Shown: positions 7,049 to 14,266 of the stretch, piece after piece | Position numbering within the stretch: position 1 is the stretch's first letter | Layout of the letters: every line of letters begins with the position of its first letter | Assembly (NCBI GenBank): GCA_900548975.1 | Contig: URMS01000041.1 | Location: forward strand, 1-14,302 | Source of the DNA: an uncultured Porphyromonadaceae bacterium | GTDB taxonomy: Bacteria > Bacteroidota > Bacteroidia > Bacteroidales > Muribaculaceae | Length of the DNA stretch: 14,302 bases | Reading direction: 5' to 3' | The notes under the pieces: model-generated | The model's input: only the letters and a program-made list of their open reading frames with translations | What the model was told of the DNA's origin: nothing | Databases searched by the model: none | Made by a program: the position numbers and the translations under genes

Positions 7049-7056
7049 TATTTTTG
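7049..7056 (+). promoter_or_regulatory. Possible upstream promoter -7 element
   Basis: TATTTTTG matches TAnnTTTG and lies 18 bp after the ABC transporter stop. A TTTG at 7032-7035 is only 13 bp upstream, shorter than usual. If used, transcription would begin before the hairpin at 7071-7094 and place it in the leader of the FN3 protein gene. Confidence 0.35.
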
Positions 7057-7070
7057 CACTTTTTATGGCT

Positions 7071-7094
7071 TTTTGACCGCCGTTGCGGCCAAAA
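7071..7094 (+). terminator. Hairpin after the ABC transporter, probable terminator
   Basis: TTTTGACCGC (7071-7080) pairs with GCGGCCAAAA (7085-7094) around a CGTT loop, with one mismatch. It is followed after 6 nt by a short TTTT run (7101-7104). The right arm can instead pair downstream: CAAAAG (7090-7095) with CTTTTG (7100-7105), a mutually exclusive structure. Confidence 0.5.
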
Positions 7095-7119
7095 GACTTC
7101 TTTTGTCGCAAAAAATACG

Positions 7120-7127
7120 TAACTTTG
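7120..7127 (+). promoter_or_regulatory. Promoter -7 element for the FN3 secreted protein gene
   Basis: TAACTTTG followed by CAT is an exact TAnnTTTG match and the same TAACTTTGCAT sequence as at the methyltransferase promoter. Predicted transcript start is near 7131, leaving a leader of about 67 nt that is AT-rich and has no Shine-Dalgarno sequence. Confidence 0.65.
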
Positions 7128-7197
7128 CATCGCTAAGACATTTCGGTATCTCATCCCGATACAATCAAACCAATCAGAAACATCAAAAACGCATAGA

Positions 7198-8997
7198 ATG
7201 AAGAAATTTTTACGCTCATTATCTCTCGTAGCGGCTTTAGTTCTGTCTCTTTCGGCAGCCACAGCCGCGGAAACCGTCCTCGCCGAGGCCGATTTCTCCA
7301 CCCTCACCGAAGGCAGCGAAGAATCGCCACAGCTGTTCAAATACAGCTTCGATTTCCCCTTCACCGGATGGTCCATCGTAACGAACAAGACAGGACAGGC
7401 CGGCGGCTCGCTCTATATCGGCGACGGCGGTTCGCTTAAGAAAAGTTCTGTTTCGGGTGTAACTACTACCGGCGGCGCAATCAAAGTAACCGCAGAGGTA
7501 AAACTCAACAATGCTTCCGCCGGTATCGTACAGCTCAAATGGGGCTATAGCAGCACACAGCAGGTGATAGTAGAAAGCTCCGACTGGGAAACTGTCGAAT
7601 TTTTCATCCAACCCACATCTTCGTCGGCCTATAGCAACAGCATCACACTGGAACCCGTATGGCTTGCCGACGGTATTTTTGTCAAGAGCATAAAGGCAGC
7701 CCAGTCGCCCGACTTCCTTGCTGCTCCGGTTGTGAACCAGCCCTCCAACGCCGACGGCACTTCGTTCACCGCCACATGGAAAGCCGTTACCGGCGCAACC
7801 AAATACTTCATCGACGTCTACAGCTATAATGCCGCAGGCGACAAGGTGATGTTCATCAAAAATCAGGAGTGCACCACCACAAGCTGCAAAGTAGAAGGTC
7901 TCGACGCCGCCACAACATACTATTTCGTAGTCCGCGCAGCTAACGAAAGCGGCGTTTCCAACAACTCCGAAGAAATCGAGGTAGTGAAATACATCAGCTC
8001 GCTCGATGCTCCCGTTGTCAGCCTGGCCTCCTGCGATGCCGATGGCAACTTCACCGCCACATGGAATGCCGTTGCCGATGCCGACAGCTACAGCGTGACC
8101 GTGTTTAAAGAAGAAACCCTCACAGAAGCCGCCGAAGCCAATGTCCTTACAGAAGACTTCAATGCTTTCACAACCGACGATTATATATATGCCCATCACC
8201 TGGAAGTTCTCAACCAACCGGGATGGGACGGATATGCCATGGCTTGCATGCCAGGTGCAATAGGCATAGATCCTTTCAGTGGAGACGGTTATATCATCAC
8301 TCCTGCCGTCAATCTTTCCGATGACAACGGAAACATCACTATTTCTATAACCATGGCAGGCAGAGTTGGCACCAGCTTTAACACCGGTAATGTCGCAAAA
8401 TTCTCTACTATAGATGCCGACGACAACGAATCCACACCTGTAGAAATTACAATCAACGAGGTCGGATTCGCCGACTATACCGTAAAACTCACAGGAGGTA
8501 CCACAGCCACAAAAATCAAAATCAGCAGCGATAAAAAGATCTTCATCGACAACATCGAAGTGAAGCAGCTCAAACCGGCCGGGTTCGTCAACAGCACCAC
8601 CTACGCTCAGGCCCTCACCGAAGCTACTTCCTATACCGGCAAGGTTGAATTCGCTCAGAACACCCAGTACAAGATCGTTGTCGTTGCCAACGGCCGTACC
8701 GTTTCCGCCGGTGAAATCAGCGGCATCGCCTCCGCTGCCAGCGAACCTGTGACCATCCAGGTCACCTCGGGCATCGAAAACGTTGCCGACAATGCTTCTG
8801 ATGTAGCAATCGTCAAGGCCGGCCGCGGTGCAATCACCGTTACCACCCCGGTTGCCGTGACTGTTGAAATCTACGACATCGCAGGCCGCCTTGTTGCCGC
8901 ACAGCCCGTTGCCGAAGGCACTTCGTCCATAAGCGTCAACGCCTCGGGCCTCGTAATAGTCAAAGCAGGCTCTGCTGTAGCAAAAATTGCTCTCTGA
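7198..8997 (+). CDS. Secreted FN3/beta-sandwich protein with T9SS-like C-terminal domain
   Basis: The 599-residue protein begins with a signal peptide (1 to about 24, ATAA then ET). The mature part appears to hold a beta-sandwich (about 26-165), an FN3 domain (about 174-265, with FTATWKAVTGATKY and YYFVVRAANESG), then a second FN3 starting near 269 (FTATWNAVADADSY) whose last strands (YKIVVVANGRTVSAGEISG) come only after a second beta-sandwich (about 316-456, starting VLTEDFNAF and ending IFIDNIEVKQL). The sandwiches resemble choice-of-anchor J or carbohydrate-binding jelly rolls; this is a tentative fold guess. Residues 525-599 (SGIEN at the start, VEIYDIAGRLV inside, AKIAL at the end) resemble T9SS sorting domains, so export to the surface or medium is likely. 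No catalytic motif is visible; a binding or adhesion role is inferred. A hairpin terminator follows. Confidence 0.85.
   Translation: MKKFLRSLSLVAALVLSLSAATAAETVLAEADFSTLTEGSEESPQLFKYSFDFPFTGWSIVTNKTGQAGGSLYIGDGGSLKKSSVSGVTTTGGAIKVTAEVKLNNASAGIVQLKWGYSSTQQVIVESSDWETVEFFIQPTSSSAYSNSITLEPVWLADGIFVKSIKAAQSPDFLAAPVVNQPSNADGTSFTATWKAVTGATKYFIDVYSYNAAGDKVMFIKNQECTTTSCKVEGLDAATTYYFVVRAANESGVSNNSEEIEVVKYISSLDAPVVSLASCDADGNFTATWNAVADADSYSVTVFKEETLTEAAEANVLTEDFNAFTTDDYIYAHHLEVLNQPGWDGYAMACMPGAIGIDPFSGDGYIITPAVNLSDDNGNITISITMAGRVGTSFNTGNVAKFSTIDADDNESTPVEITINEVGFADYTVKLTGGTTATKIKISSDKKIFIDNIEVKQLKPAGFVNSTTYAQALTEATSYTGKVEFAQNTQYKIVVVANGRTVSAGEISGIASAASEPVTIQVTSGIENVADNASDVAIVKAGRGAITVTTPVAVTVEIYDIAGRLVAAQPVAEGTSSISVNASGLVIVKAGSAVAKIAL
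8117..8625 (+). repeat. Near-identical 14-bp borders flanking an in-frame insert
   Basis: CCCTCACAGAAGCC (8117-8130) and CCCTCACCGAAGCT (8612-8625) match at 12 of 14 positions and start 495 bp apart, exactly 165 codons. They bracket the second beta-sandwich inserted in the second FN3 domain and encode TLTEA and ALTEA. Confidence 0.6.
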
Positions 8998-9010
8998 TTT
9001 TAACCATTTA

Positions 9011-9054
9011 GGGTGAAAAGTGAAAGGCGAGATTCCGGCCTTCACCTTTCACCC
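9011..9054 (+). terminator. Hairpin terminator after the FN3 protein gene
   Basis: The left arm starts GGGTGAAAAGTGAA (from 9011) and the right arm ends TTCACCTTTCACCC (to 9054), forming an 8-bp and a 5-bp helix around one mismatch, capped by GGC/GCC. A T-rich stretch (TTATTTTA) follows. It separates the FN3 gene from the peptidase gene. Confidence 0.7.
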
Positions 9055-9095
9055 TTATTTTACCCGCATAAGAGGTTGTTTAATAACATATATTC

Positions 9096-11921
9096 ATGAA
9101 AAGATTCTTACCGCTGCTGATAGCCGTAGCGCTCCCGGCGGCAAGTTACGCTAAAAATATCAGCCCGGCCGAAGCCGAGGTCATAGCGGCCGACTTCATG
9201 CACATGGTTTCGCCCGCCACAGCAGGCAGCCCTCTCAAAAAGGCACCTGGTGCAAAAGCCGATATCGGCGGCGCTATGCCCTACTATATATATAATGCCC
9301 CTGCAGGCGGCTACGTAATAGTAGCCGGCGACGACCGCCTCGGCACCGTCCTTGGCTACAGCGACCAGGGCGCTATCAGCCTCGACAGCGCACCCGACGG
9401 TCTCCGCGGCCTTCTCGGACTCTATGAAAACGCCTATGCCGCGGTCAGCGCCATGCCCGACGACAATACAGCCACAGCTCCGCAGCGCAGCCCGGCCGTT
9501 GTCGTGGCACCGCTTCTGGGGAAAATAGAGTGGGGACAGGACCATCCCTTCAACACCATGACCCCGACCTATACCACCGCGGGCAAGACCTCAAACTTCT
9601 ACACCGGCTGTGTGGCCTGCGCGGCCACGCAGATAATGCGCCTCTACTCCTGGCCGCAGCAAGGATCGGGCAGCAAGACATACACCGACCCGCTGTCGAA
9701 AAACACACTCACGGCCGACTTCGGCGCCACAGTCTACGACTGGGCCAATATGCCCGCTGCCGTTCCCATTGTGCCCACCGATGCCCAGACCAAAGCCTAC
9801 TCCACACTCGCCGCCCAGATGGGTGTGGCGCTCGAAATGCAGTACGAGGCAGCCGGCAGCGGCACCTACGACATGCTTGTGCCCTATGCCCTGCGCACAT
9901 ATTTCGGCTACGATGCCGCCGTGCGCAGCCACAACCGAATCTACTACTCCACCACCGAGTGGATGGACATAATAAAGGCCGAACTCGACCAGGGCCGCCC
10001 CGTGTTCTACGGCGGCACAAGCGATGCCGGAACCGGAGGCCATGCGTTTGTAGTCGACGGCTACGACTCGGCCGACTACGTGCACATCAACTGGGGATGG
10101 TACGGCCGCAGTAACGGCTACTTCATGATCAACCATCTCGACCCGACCTCGCTCGGCGAAGGCGGCGGTGCCGGCGGATACAATCTCAACCAGGACATGG
10201 TCACCGGCATACAGCCGGCACGCGCGGGCGCCTCACGCGACCACTCGCTCTACGGCGGCGTGCGGCTGAGCATCGACGGCCCATTCGGCGACACATTCAA
10301 TGTCATGACATATCTCGAAAACATCGACGTAGAGCCCTTCACAGGCCGCGTCGAGGCTGTGCTCACCGATGCCGACGGCAACATCGCGGCCACTCTCGGC
10401 GGCGACGACGTGACAGTGCCCGGTTTCTCCAAAGGATACTCCGGCTCGCTGCTCTTCAATCCGCGCACCGTGAAATCGACCGTAAGCGGCGTGGCCGACG
10501 GCACCTACCGCATGTATCTGGGCTACAAGGCCGACGGCGAAGACTCGTACAAAATACTGCGCCACCCAAAGGGCAAACCGGCCTATGCCGACGTGGTAGT
10601 GTCGCGCGGCTACATATCGATAGCGGCCAAACACGTGCCCGCACCCGACTGTGTGCTCACCGAAGGCATTAGCACCGACGGCGACCTCTATGCCGGAGGC
10701 AACTCGCTGGTAAGCTTCACTGTCGAAAACCGCAGCGCCGACTACGTGATATCCGACATCACACTGCGCCTCACAAGCACCGACGATCCGGCCCGGACAT
10801 TCGACGCTACCGTAAACAAAACAGTCTACGACCGCTCGACCGAAGATGTAGAACTCCTCATGCCCGTACCGGCCGACGTGCCAGCGGGACGATACTACCT
10901 CACCGCACTGGTCAAAAACAGCGATGGCGAATACATCTTCGACGATGCCGCAACAGGCCGTGCTACAGTCGATGTACGCCCGGCGACAGGCGCTCCGGTA
11001 GTCCGTGCATGCTCCGACATGATCTGGCGCTCATCGGCGGCCGACGGCACCCTCAGCCAGGGCGATACATTCTACGGAGTTATAAGCCTGCGCAACGCCG
11101 CCTCGACCGGCACCGCCAAAGTGCTGGCCCGATTCATAGACGAAACGACCGGCGTCTCGTCGCCTCTGGTGCAGGTAGACCTCGCATTCTCCGACAGCCG
11201 CGCCCAGACAGTGACGTTCAGCCGCTATCTGCCCTTCGATCCTGGAAAATACCGCGTAGATCTCTTCCAGCTCGACGACAACTACAGAGAGACCCCTATT
11301 GCCTCCTATGGCAGCCCGACGGTTGTCGAAGTGCTTCCGTCGACGTCTCTCGTGGCCGAAATGGAGTCGTTCACCATGCCCGAACGCCTGATGCAGAATA
11401 CAAGATATACCGGCTCGCTGACATATAAAGGCCTCAGGACAGGCCGCCAGTCGCTCTACATCCGTCTGCGCCAGCTCACCAACAAAAACGGAGGAATCAT
11501 CTACATGGGTTCGCAAAGCTTCTCGCCGGATGTATCGCAGACTATCAATTTCAGTATAAACGTCGATTTTGCCGACGGCCTCTATATGGTAATCGCCGAG
11601 ACAGGCAGCTCGTCGGCACAGATGCCTATGGGCAACTATGCCTCCTACGGCCGCATTATACCCATCGGTAATGTCGAGTTCAGCGGCACCGACATCATCG
11701 AGGCCGAAGAGCGTGCCGCCGCCATATGGGTGGAAGGCCGACAGCTCCATATTGTCACCGCCGGCGACAACACTGCCGACACCGTAGCCGTCTACACCCC
11801 CGCCGGCGCACTTGCCGCCCGCGACACTCTCGACCTCTCGGCCCTCCCCGCCGGTTTCTACATAGTAGAAGCCACTCTTGCCAACGGACATCACGCCACA
11901 GCGAAAATACTGCTCCGCTGA
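9096..11921 (+). CDS. Secreted C10-family cysteine peptidase with T9SS-like tail
   Basis: The 941-residue preproprotein has a signal peptide (1-19, ending ASYA) and an inhibitory propeptide of Spi/interpain type (about 20-135, containing YYIYNAPAGGYVIVAGDDR). A streptopain-like catalytic domain follows (about 140-370): catalytic Cys172 in TGCVACAATQIM, His316 in GGHAFVVDGY, and HINWGWYG (330-337) carrying Asn332 and the conserved tryptophans. About 500 residues of beta-rich repeats come next, then a T9SS sorting-like end (VYTPAGALA, then DLSALPAGFYIVEATL and AKILLR). It should be activated by propeptide removal and act outside the cell on host, dietary or bacterial proteins. Substrate is unknown. 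No consensus promoter is visible in the 40 bp upstream, so it may use an atypical promoter or read-through past the 9011-9054 hairpin. ATG 9096 precedes the only good signal peptide. Confidence 0.93.
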   Translation: MKRFLPLLIAVALPAASYAKNISPAEAEVIAADFMHMVSPATAGSPLKKAPGAKADIGGAMPYYIYNAPAGGYVIVAGDDRLGTVLGYSDQGAISLDSAPDGLRGLLGLYENAYAAVSAMPDDNTATAPQRSPAVVVAPLLGKIEWGQDHPFNTMTPTYTTAGKTSNFYTGCVACAATQIMRLYSWPQQGSGSKTYTDPLSKNTLTADFGATVYDWANMPAAVPIVPTDAQTKAYSTLAAQMGVALEMQYEAAGSGTYDMLVPYALRTYFGYDAAVRSHNRIYYSTTEWMDIIKAELDQGRPVFYGGTSDAGTGGHAFVVDGYDSADYVHINWGWYGRSNGYFMINHLDPTSLGEGGGAGGYNLNQDMVTGIQPARAGASRDHSLYGGVRLSIDGPFGDTFNVMTYLENIDVEPFTGRVEAVLTDADGNIAATLGGDDVTVPGFSKGYSGSLLFNPRTVKSTVSGVADGTYRMYLGYKADGEDSYKILRHPKGKPAYADVVVSRGYISIAAKHVPAPDCVLTEGISTDGDLYAGGNSLVSFTVENRSADYVISDITLRLTSTDDPARTFDATVNKTVYDRSTEDVELLMPVPADVPAGRYYLTALVKNSDGEYIFDDAATGRATVDVRPATGAPVVRACSDMIWRSSAADGTLSQGDTFYGVISLRNAASTGTAKVLARFIDETTGVSSPLVQVDLAFSDSRAQTVTFSRYLPFDPGKYRVDLFQLDDNYRETPIASYGSPTVVEVLPSTSLVAEMESFTMPERLMQNTRYTGSLTYKGLRTGRQSLYIRLRQLTNKNGGIIYMGSQSFSPDVSQTINFSINVDFADGLYMVIAETGSSSAQMPMGNYASYGRIIPIGNVEFSGTDIIEAEERAAAIWVEGRQLHIVTAGDNTADTVAVYTPAGALAARDTLDLSALPAGFYIVEATLANGHHATAKILLR

Positions 11922-11945
11922 GCTGTTTTCGCCCCACCGCACACA

Positions 11946-11983
11946 TTCCATGCCCGCACACCGTGCAGGCATGGAATTTTTTT
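11946..11983 (+). terminator. Strong Rho-independent terminator of the peptidase gene
   Basis: TTCCATGCCCGCAC (11946-11959) pairs with GTGCAGGCATGGAA (11963-11976) with a single mismatch and a 3-nt loop, and seven T follow directly (11977-11983). It lies 24 bp after the peptidase stop. Confidence 0.9.
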
Positions 11984-11994
11984 AAGGATTATTA

Positions 11995-12026
11995 TTGTTT
12001 TTTCCTTGGAAATGTTGCTATCTTTG
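11995..12026 (+). promoter_or_regulatory. Promoter for gdhA
   Basis: TTGTTT (11995-12000) and TATCTTTG (12019-12026), 18 bp apart, match the -33 and TAnnTTTG -7 elements. The predicted start near 12030 gives a leader of about 58 nt, AT-rich and without a Shine-Dalgarno sequence. It lies directly after the peptidase terminator, so gdhA is an independent unit. Confidence 0.7.
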
Positions 12027-12087
12027 CCGGTAGCTAACTGAAACACGAAAACCTATACCAAACACACATTCTTTAACTAATACAGTT

Positions 12088-13425
12088 ATGGACATTAACA
12101 ACATCATGGCCTCCCTCGAGGCCAAACATCCCGGCGAAAAAGAGTACTTGCAGGCTGTGCGCGAAGTGCTCATGTCGGTTCAGGACGTCTACAATCAGCA
12201 TCCCGAATTCGAACGCAATAAAATCATCGAACGCATGGTCGAGCCCGACCGTATCGTCACCTTCCGCGTGACCTGGCTCGACGACAAAGGCGAGGTGCAG
12301 AACAATATCGGCTACCGCGTGCAGTTCAACAACGCCATCGGCCCATACAAGGGCGGCATCCGCTTCCACGCTTCGGTCAACCTCTCCATCCTTAAATTCC
12401 TCGGCTTCGAGCAGACCTTCAAAAACGCTCTTACCACCCTGCCCATGGGCGGTGCCAAAGGCGGCAGCGACTTCTCGCCCCGCGGCAAGAGCGACCGCGA
12501 AATCATGCGCTTCTGCCAGGCCTTCATGCTCGGCCTGTGGAAGAACCTCGGCCCCGACCGCGACGTGCCCGCAGGCGACATCGGCGTAGGCGGCCGCGAG
12601 GTAGGCTACATGTACGGCATGTACAAGCGTCTTGTCAACCAGCACGACGGCACATTCACCGGCAAAGCCCTCGAATTCGGCGGCAGCCGCATACGCCCCG
12701 AGGCTACCGGCTTCGGCGCCCTCTACTTCGTGCAGAACATGCTCAGCCAGCGCAACGATAAAATCGCCGGCAAGACCATAGCTATCTCCGGCTTCGGCAA
12801 CGTGGCATGGGGCGCCGCCCTCAAGGCCACCGAACTCGGTGCCAAGGTAGTGACCATATCGGGCCCCGACGGATACATCTACGATCCCGAAGGCCTCAAC
12901 AGCGAGAAGATCGACTACATGCTCGAGCTCCGCGCTTCGGGCAACGACGTTGTCGCTCCCTATGCAGAGCGCTTCCCCGGTTCCACATTCTACGCCGGCC
13001 GCAAGCCCTGGGAGCAGAAAGTGGACATCGCTCTTCCCTGCGCTACCCAGAACGAGCTTAACGGCGACGACGCCAAGGCTCTTATTGCCAACGGTGTCGG
13101 CATGGTTGCCGAAGTATCGAACATGGGCTGCACCCCCGAAGCAATCGACGCCTTCATCGAAAGCCGCACTGTCTATGCTCCCGGCAAGGCAGTCAACGCC
13201 GGCGGCGTGGCTACTTCGGGCCTCGAAATGAGCCAGAACGCCATGCACCTGCAGTGGAGCGCCGAAGAAGTCGACCAGAAACTCCACGCCATCATGACCG
13301 ATATCCACGGTCAGTGCCTGCAGCACGGCGTTGAACCCGACGGATACATCAACTACATGAAGGGCGCCAACATCGCCGGCTTCATGAAAGTCGCCAACGC
13401 CATGATGGGTCTCGGCGTCTGCTGA
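12088..13425 (+). CDS. gdhA: Glutamate dehydrogenase (hexameric, GdhA type)
   Basis: The enzyme interconverts 2-oxoglutarate plus ammonium and glutamate in the cytoplasm and is a main ammonium-assimilation route in gut Bacteroidetes. The 445 residues match the 50-kDa hexameric class. Substrate-site lysines lie in GPYKGGIRF (Lys88) and PMGGAKGG (Lys124), the catalytic Asp in PAGDIGVGG (Asp164), and the nucleotide-binding turn in SGFGNVA (234-240). After the second beta-strand of the Rossmann fold the sequence is ISGPDGYIYDPEG (Pro260-Asp261), like the NAD-specific enzyme of Clostridium symbiosum and unlike E. coli NADP-specific GdhA; NAD or dual specificity is therefore possible. It has its own promoter and terminator and no operon partner. 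Confidence 0.97.
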   Translation: MDINNIMASLEAKHPGEKEYLQAVREVLMSVQDVYNQHPEFERNKIIERMVEPDRIVTFRVTWLDDKGEVQNNIGYRVQFNNAIGPYKGGIRFHASVNLSILKFLGFEQTFKNALTTLPMGGAKGGSDFSPRGKSDREIMRFCQAFMLGLWKNLGPDRDVPAGDIGVGGREVGYMYGMYKRLVNQHDGTFTGKALEFGGSRIRPEATGFGALYFVQNMLSQRNDKIAGKTIAISGFGNVAWGAALKATELGAKVVTISGPDGYIYDPEGLNSEKIDYMLELRASGNDVVAPYAERFPGSTFYAGRKPWEQKVDIALPCATQNELNGDDAKALIANGVGMVAEVSNMGCTPEAIDAFIESRTVYAPGKAVNAGGVATSGLEMSQNAMHLQWSAEEVDQKLHAIMTDIHGQCLQHGVEPDGYINYMKGANIAGFMKVANAMMGLGVC

Positions 13426-13451
13426 TACCACATCACCGACCATATAGCGAG

Positions 13452-13488
13452 CCGGCGTGCAGCATCTCTGCTGTGCGCCGGTTTTTTT
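13452..13488 (+). terminator. Rho-independent terminator of gdhA
   Basis: CCGGCGTGCAGCA (13452-13464) pairs with TGCTGTGCGCCGG (13469-13481) apart from two central mismatches, with loop TCTC, and is followed by seven T (13482-13488). Confidence 0.88.
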
Positions 13489-13522
13489 CGGCTGCGGCGT
13501 GAACAAACCGGGCGCTACAATG

Positions 13523-13561
13523 TTCTATAGGTTAGAATCTCTTTTTAATACGTCTATAGAA
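13523..13561. promoter_or_regulatory. Inverted repeat immediately upstream of rubrerythrin, possible operator
   Basis: TTCTATAG (13523-13530) and CTATAGAA (13554-13561) form a perfect 8-bp inverted repeat; each arm itself contains the palindrome CTATAG, 29 bp apart. The right arm touches the ATG at 13561. No TAnnTTTG box is visible between 13489 and 13560. Regulatory role is inference. Confidence 0.35.
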
Positions 13562-14142
13562 TGGATAAGAAAAGCATAAAAGGCACCCGCACCGAACACA
13601 ATCTTCTTGCGTCCTTCGCCGGTGAAAGCCAGGCACGCTCCCGATACACCCTCTTCGCCCAGAAGGCCAAGGAAGAAGGCTACGAACAGATAGCTGCCGT
13701 ATTCCTCGAAACAGCCGAACAGGAACTCAGCCATGCCCGCTGTTTCTTCTCGCTTCTCGAAGGTGGCACAGTGGAGATTCACGCCGCATATCCCGCCGGC
13801 GTGGTCGCCGACACCAAGACCAACCTTGCCGAAGCCGCCGCAGGCGAACGCGAGGAATGGGGCGAACTCTACGAGAATTTTGCCCAGGTGGCACAGGAAG
13901 AAGGCTTCCCCCAAATCGCCAATACCTACCGCCTCATCGCCAAGGTCGAACAGATGCACGAAGCCCGCTACATCAAACTGATGGAACGCCTCGAAACGGG
14001 CACCGAGTTCGAGCAGGAAGAACCCGTCGAATGGATGTGCCGCCAGTGCGGTTTCACCATCACCGCCAAAGCCGCTCCCAAACGCTGCCCCGTATGCGGC
14101 CGCGACCAGGGCTGGTTCCAGCGCAAGGCAAACAACTACTGA
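13561..14142 (+). CDS. rbr: Rubrerythrin
   Basis: Rubrerythrin is a cytoplasmic non-haem di-iron peroxidase that reduces hydrogen peroxide in anaerobes. The 193 residues comprise a four-helix ferritin-like domain (about 1-150) and a C-terminal rubredoxin-like domain. Di-iron ligands are Glu22, Glu55-x-x-His58, Glu96, Glu99 and Glu130-x-x-His133; the rubredoxin iron is held by Cys160, Cys163, Cys176 and Cys179 (MCRQCG and CPVCGR). These positions fit the Desulfovibrio vulgaris numbering with a shift of about two, so the protein is complete. It is transcribed alone after the gdhA terminator. Expression under oxidative stress is expected for the family; an inverted repeat next to the start codon is the only visible candidate control site. 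Confidence 0.97.
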   Translation: MDKKSIKGTRTEHNLLASFAGESQARSRYTLFAQKAKEEGYEQIAAVFLETAEQELSHARCFFSLLEGGTVEIHAAYPAGVVADTKTNLAEAAAGEREEWGELYENFAQVAQEEGFPQIANTYRLIAKVEQMHEARYIKLMERLETGTEFEQEEPVEWMCRQCGFTITAKAAPKRCPVCGRDQGWFQRKANNY

Positions 14143-14169
14143 CACCTATACCATTTTTTCTACACACCC

Positions 14170-14205
14170 ACGCCCCGCAGGCCCCTCCCCCGGCCCACGG
14201 GGCGT
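14170..14205. terminator. GC-rich hairpin after rubrerythrin, possible terminator
   Basis: ACGCCCCG (14170-14177) is the exact reverse complement of CGGGGCGT (14198-14205), with a pyrimidine-rich 20-nt loop. It lies 27 bp after the rubrerythrin stop but lacks a following T run on either strand, so terminator function is uncertain. Confidence 0.4.
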
Positions 14206-14249
14206 CCTCATGCAAGCGCGGAGCTCATCTGGCGACACAGAAGCCGCCA

Positions 14250-14266
14250 CAAGCGCAAAGCGCTTG
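14250..14266. repeat. Short perfect hairpin near the right edge
   Basis: CAAGCGC (14250-14256) and GCGCTTG (14260-14266) form a 7-bp stem with an AAA loop. No T run follows. The rest of 14206-14302 shows no gene that I can support. Confidence 0.5.

Noticed and set aside
5124..7388. 754-codon open frame on the minus strand
   Set aside because: It is antisense to the ABC transporter, has no recognisable domain, and arises from GC-rich third positions of the real gene.
7237..9045. 602-codon open frame antisense to the FN3 protein gene
   Set aside because: Composition is Cys/Gly/Asp/Val/Phe-rich without domains, and the sense strand has a signal peptide and domains; it is a codon-bias shadow.
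12073..13506. 477-codon open frame antisense to gdhA
   Set aside because: The sense frame is unmistakably glutamate dehydrogenase, and the antisense frame runs through the gdhA terminator.
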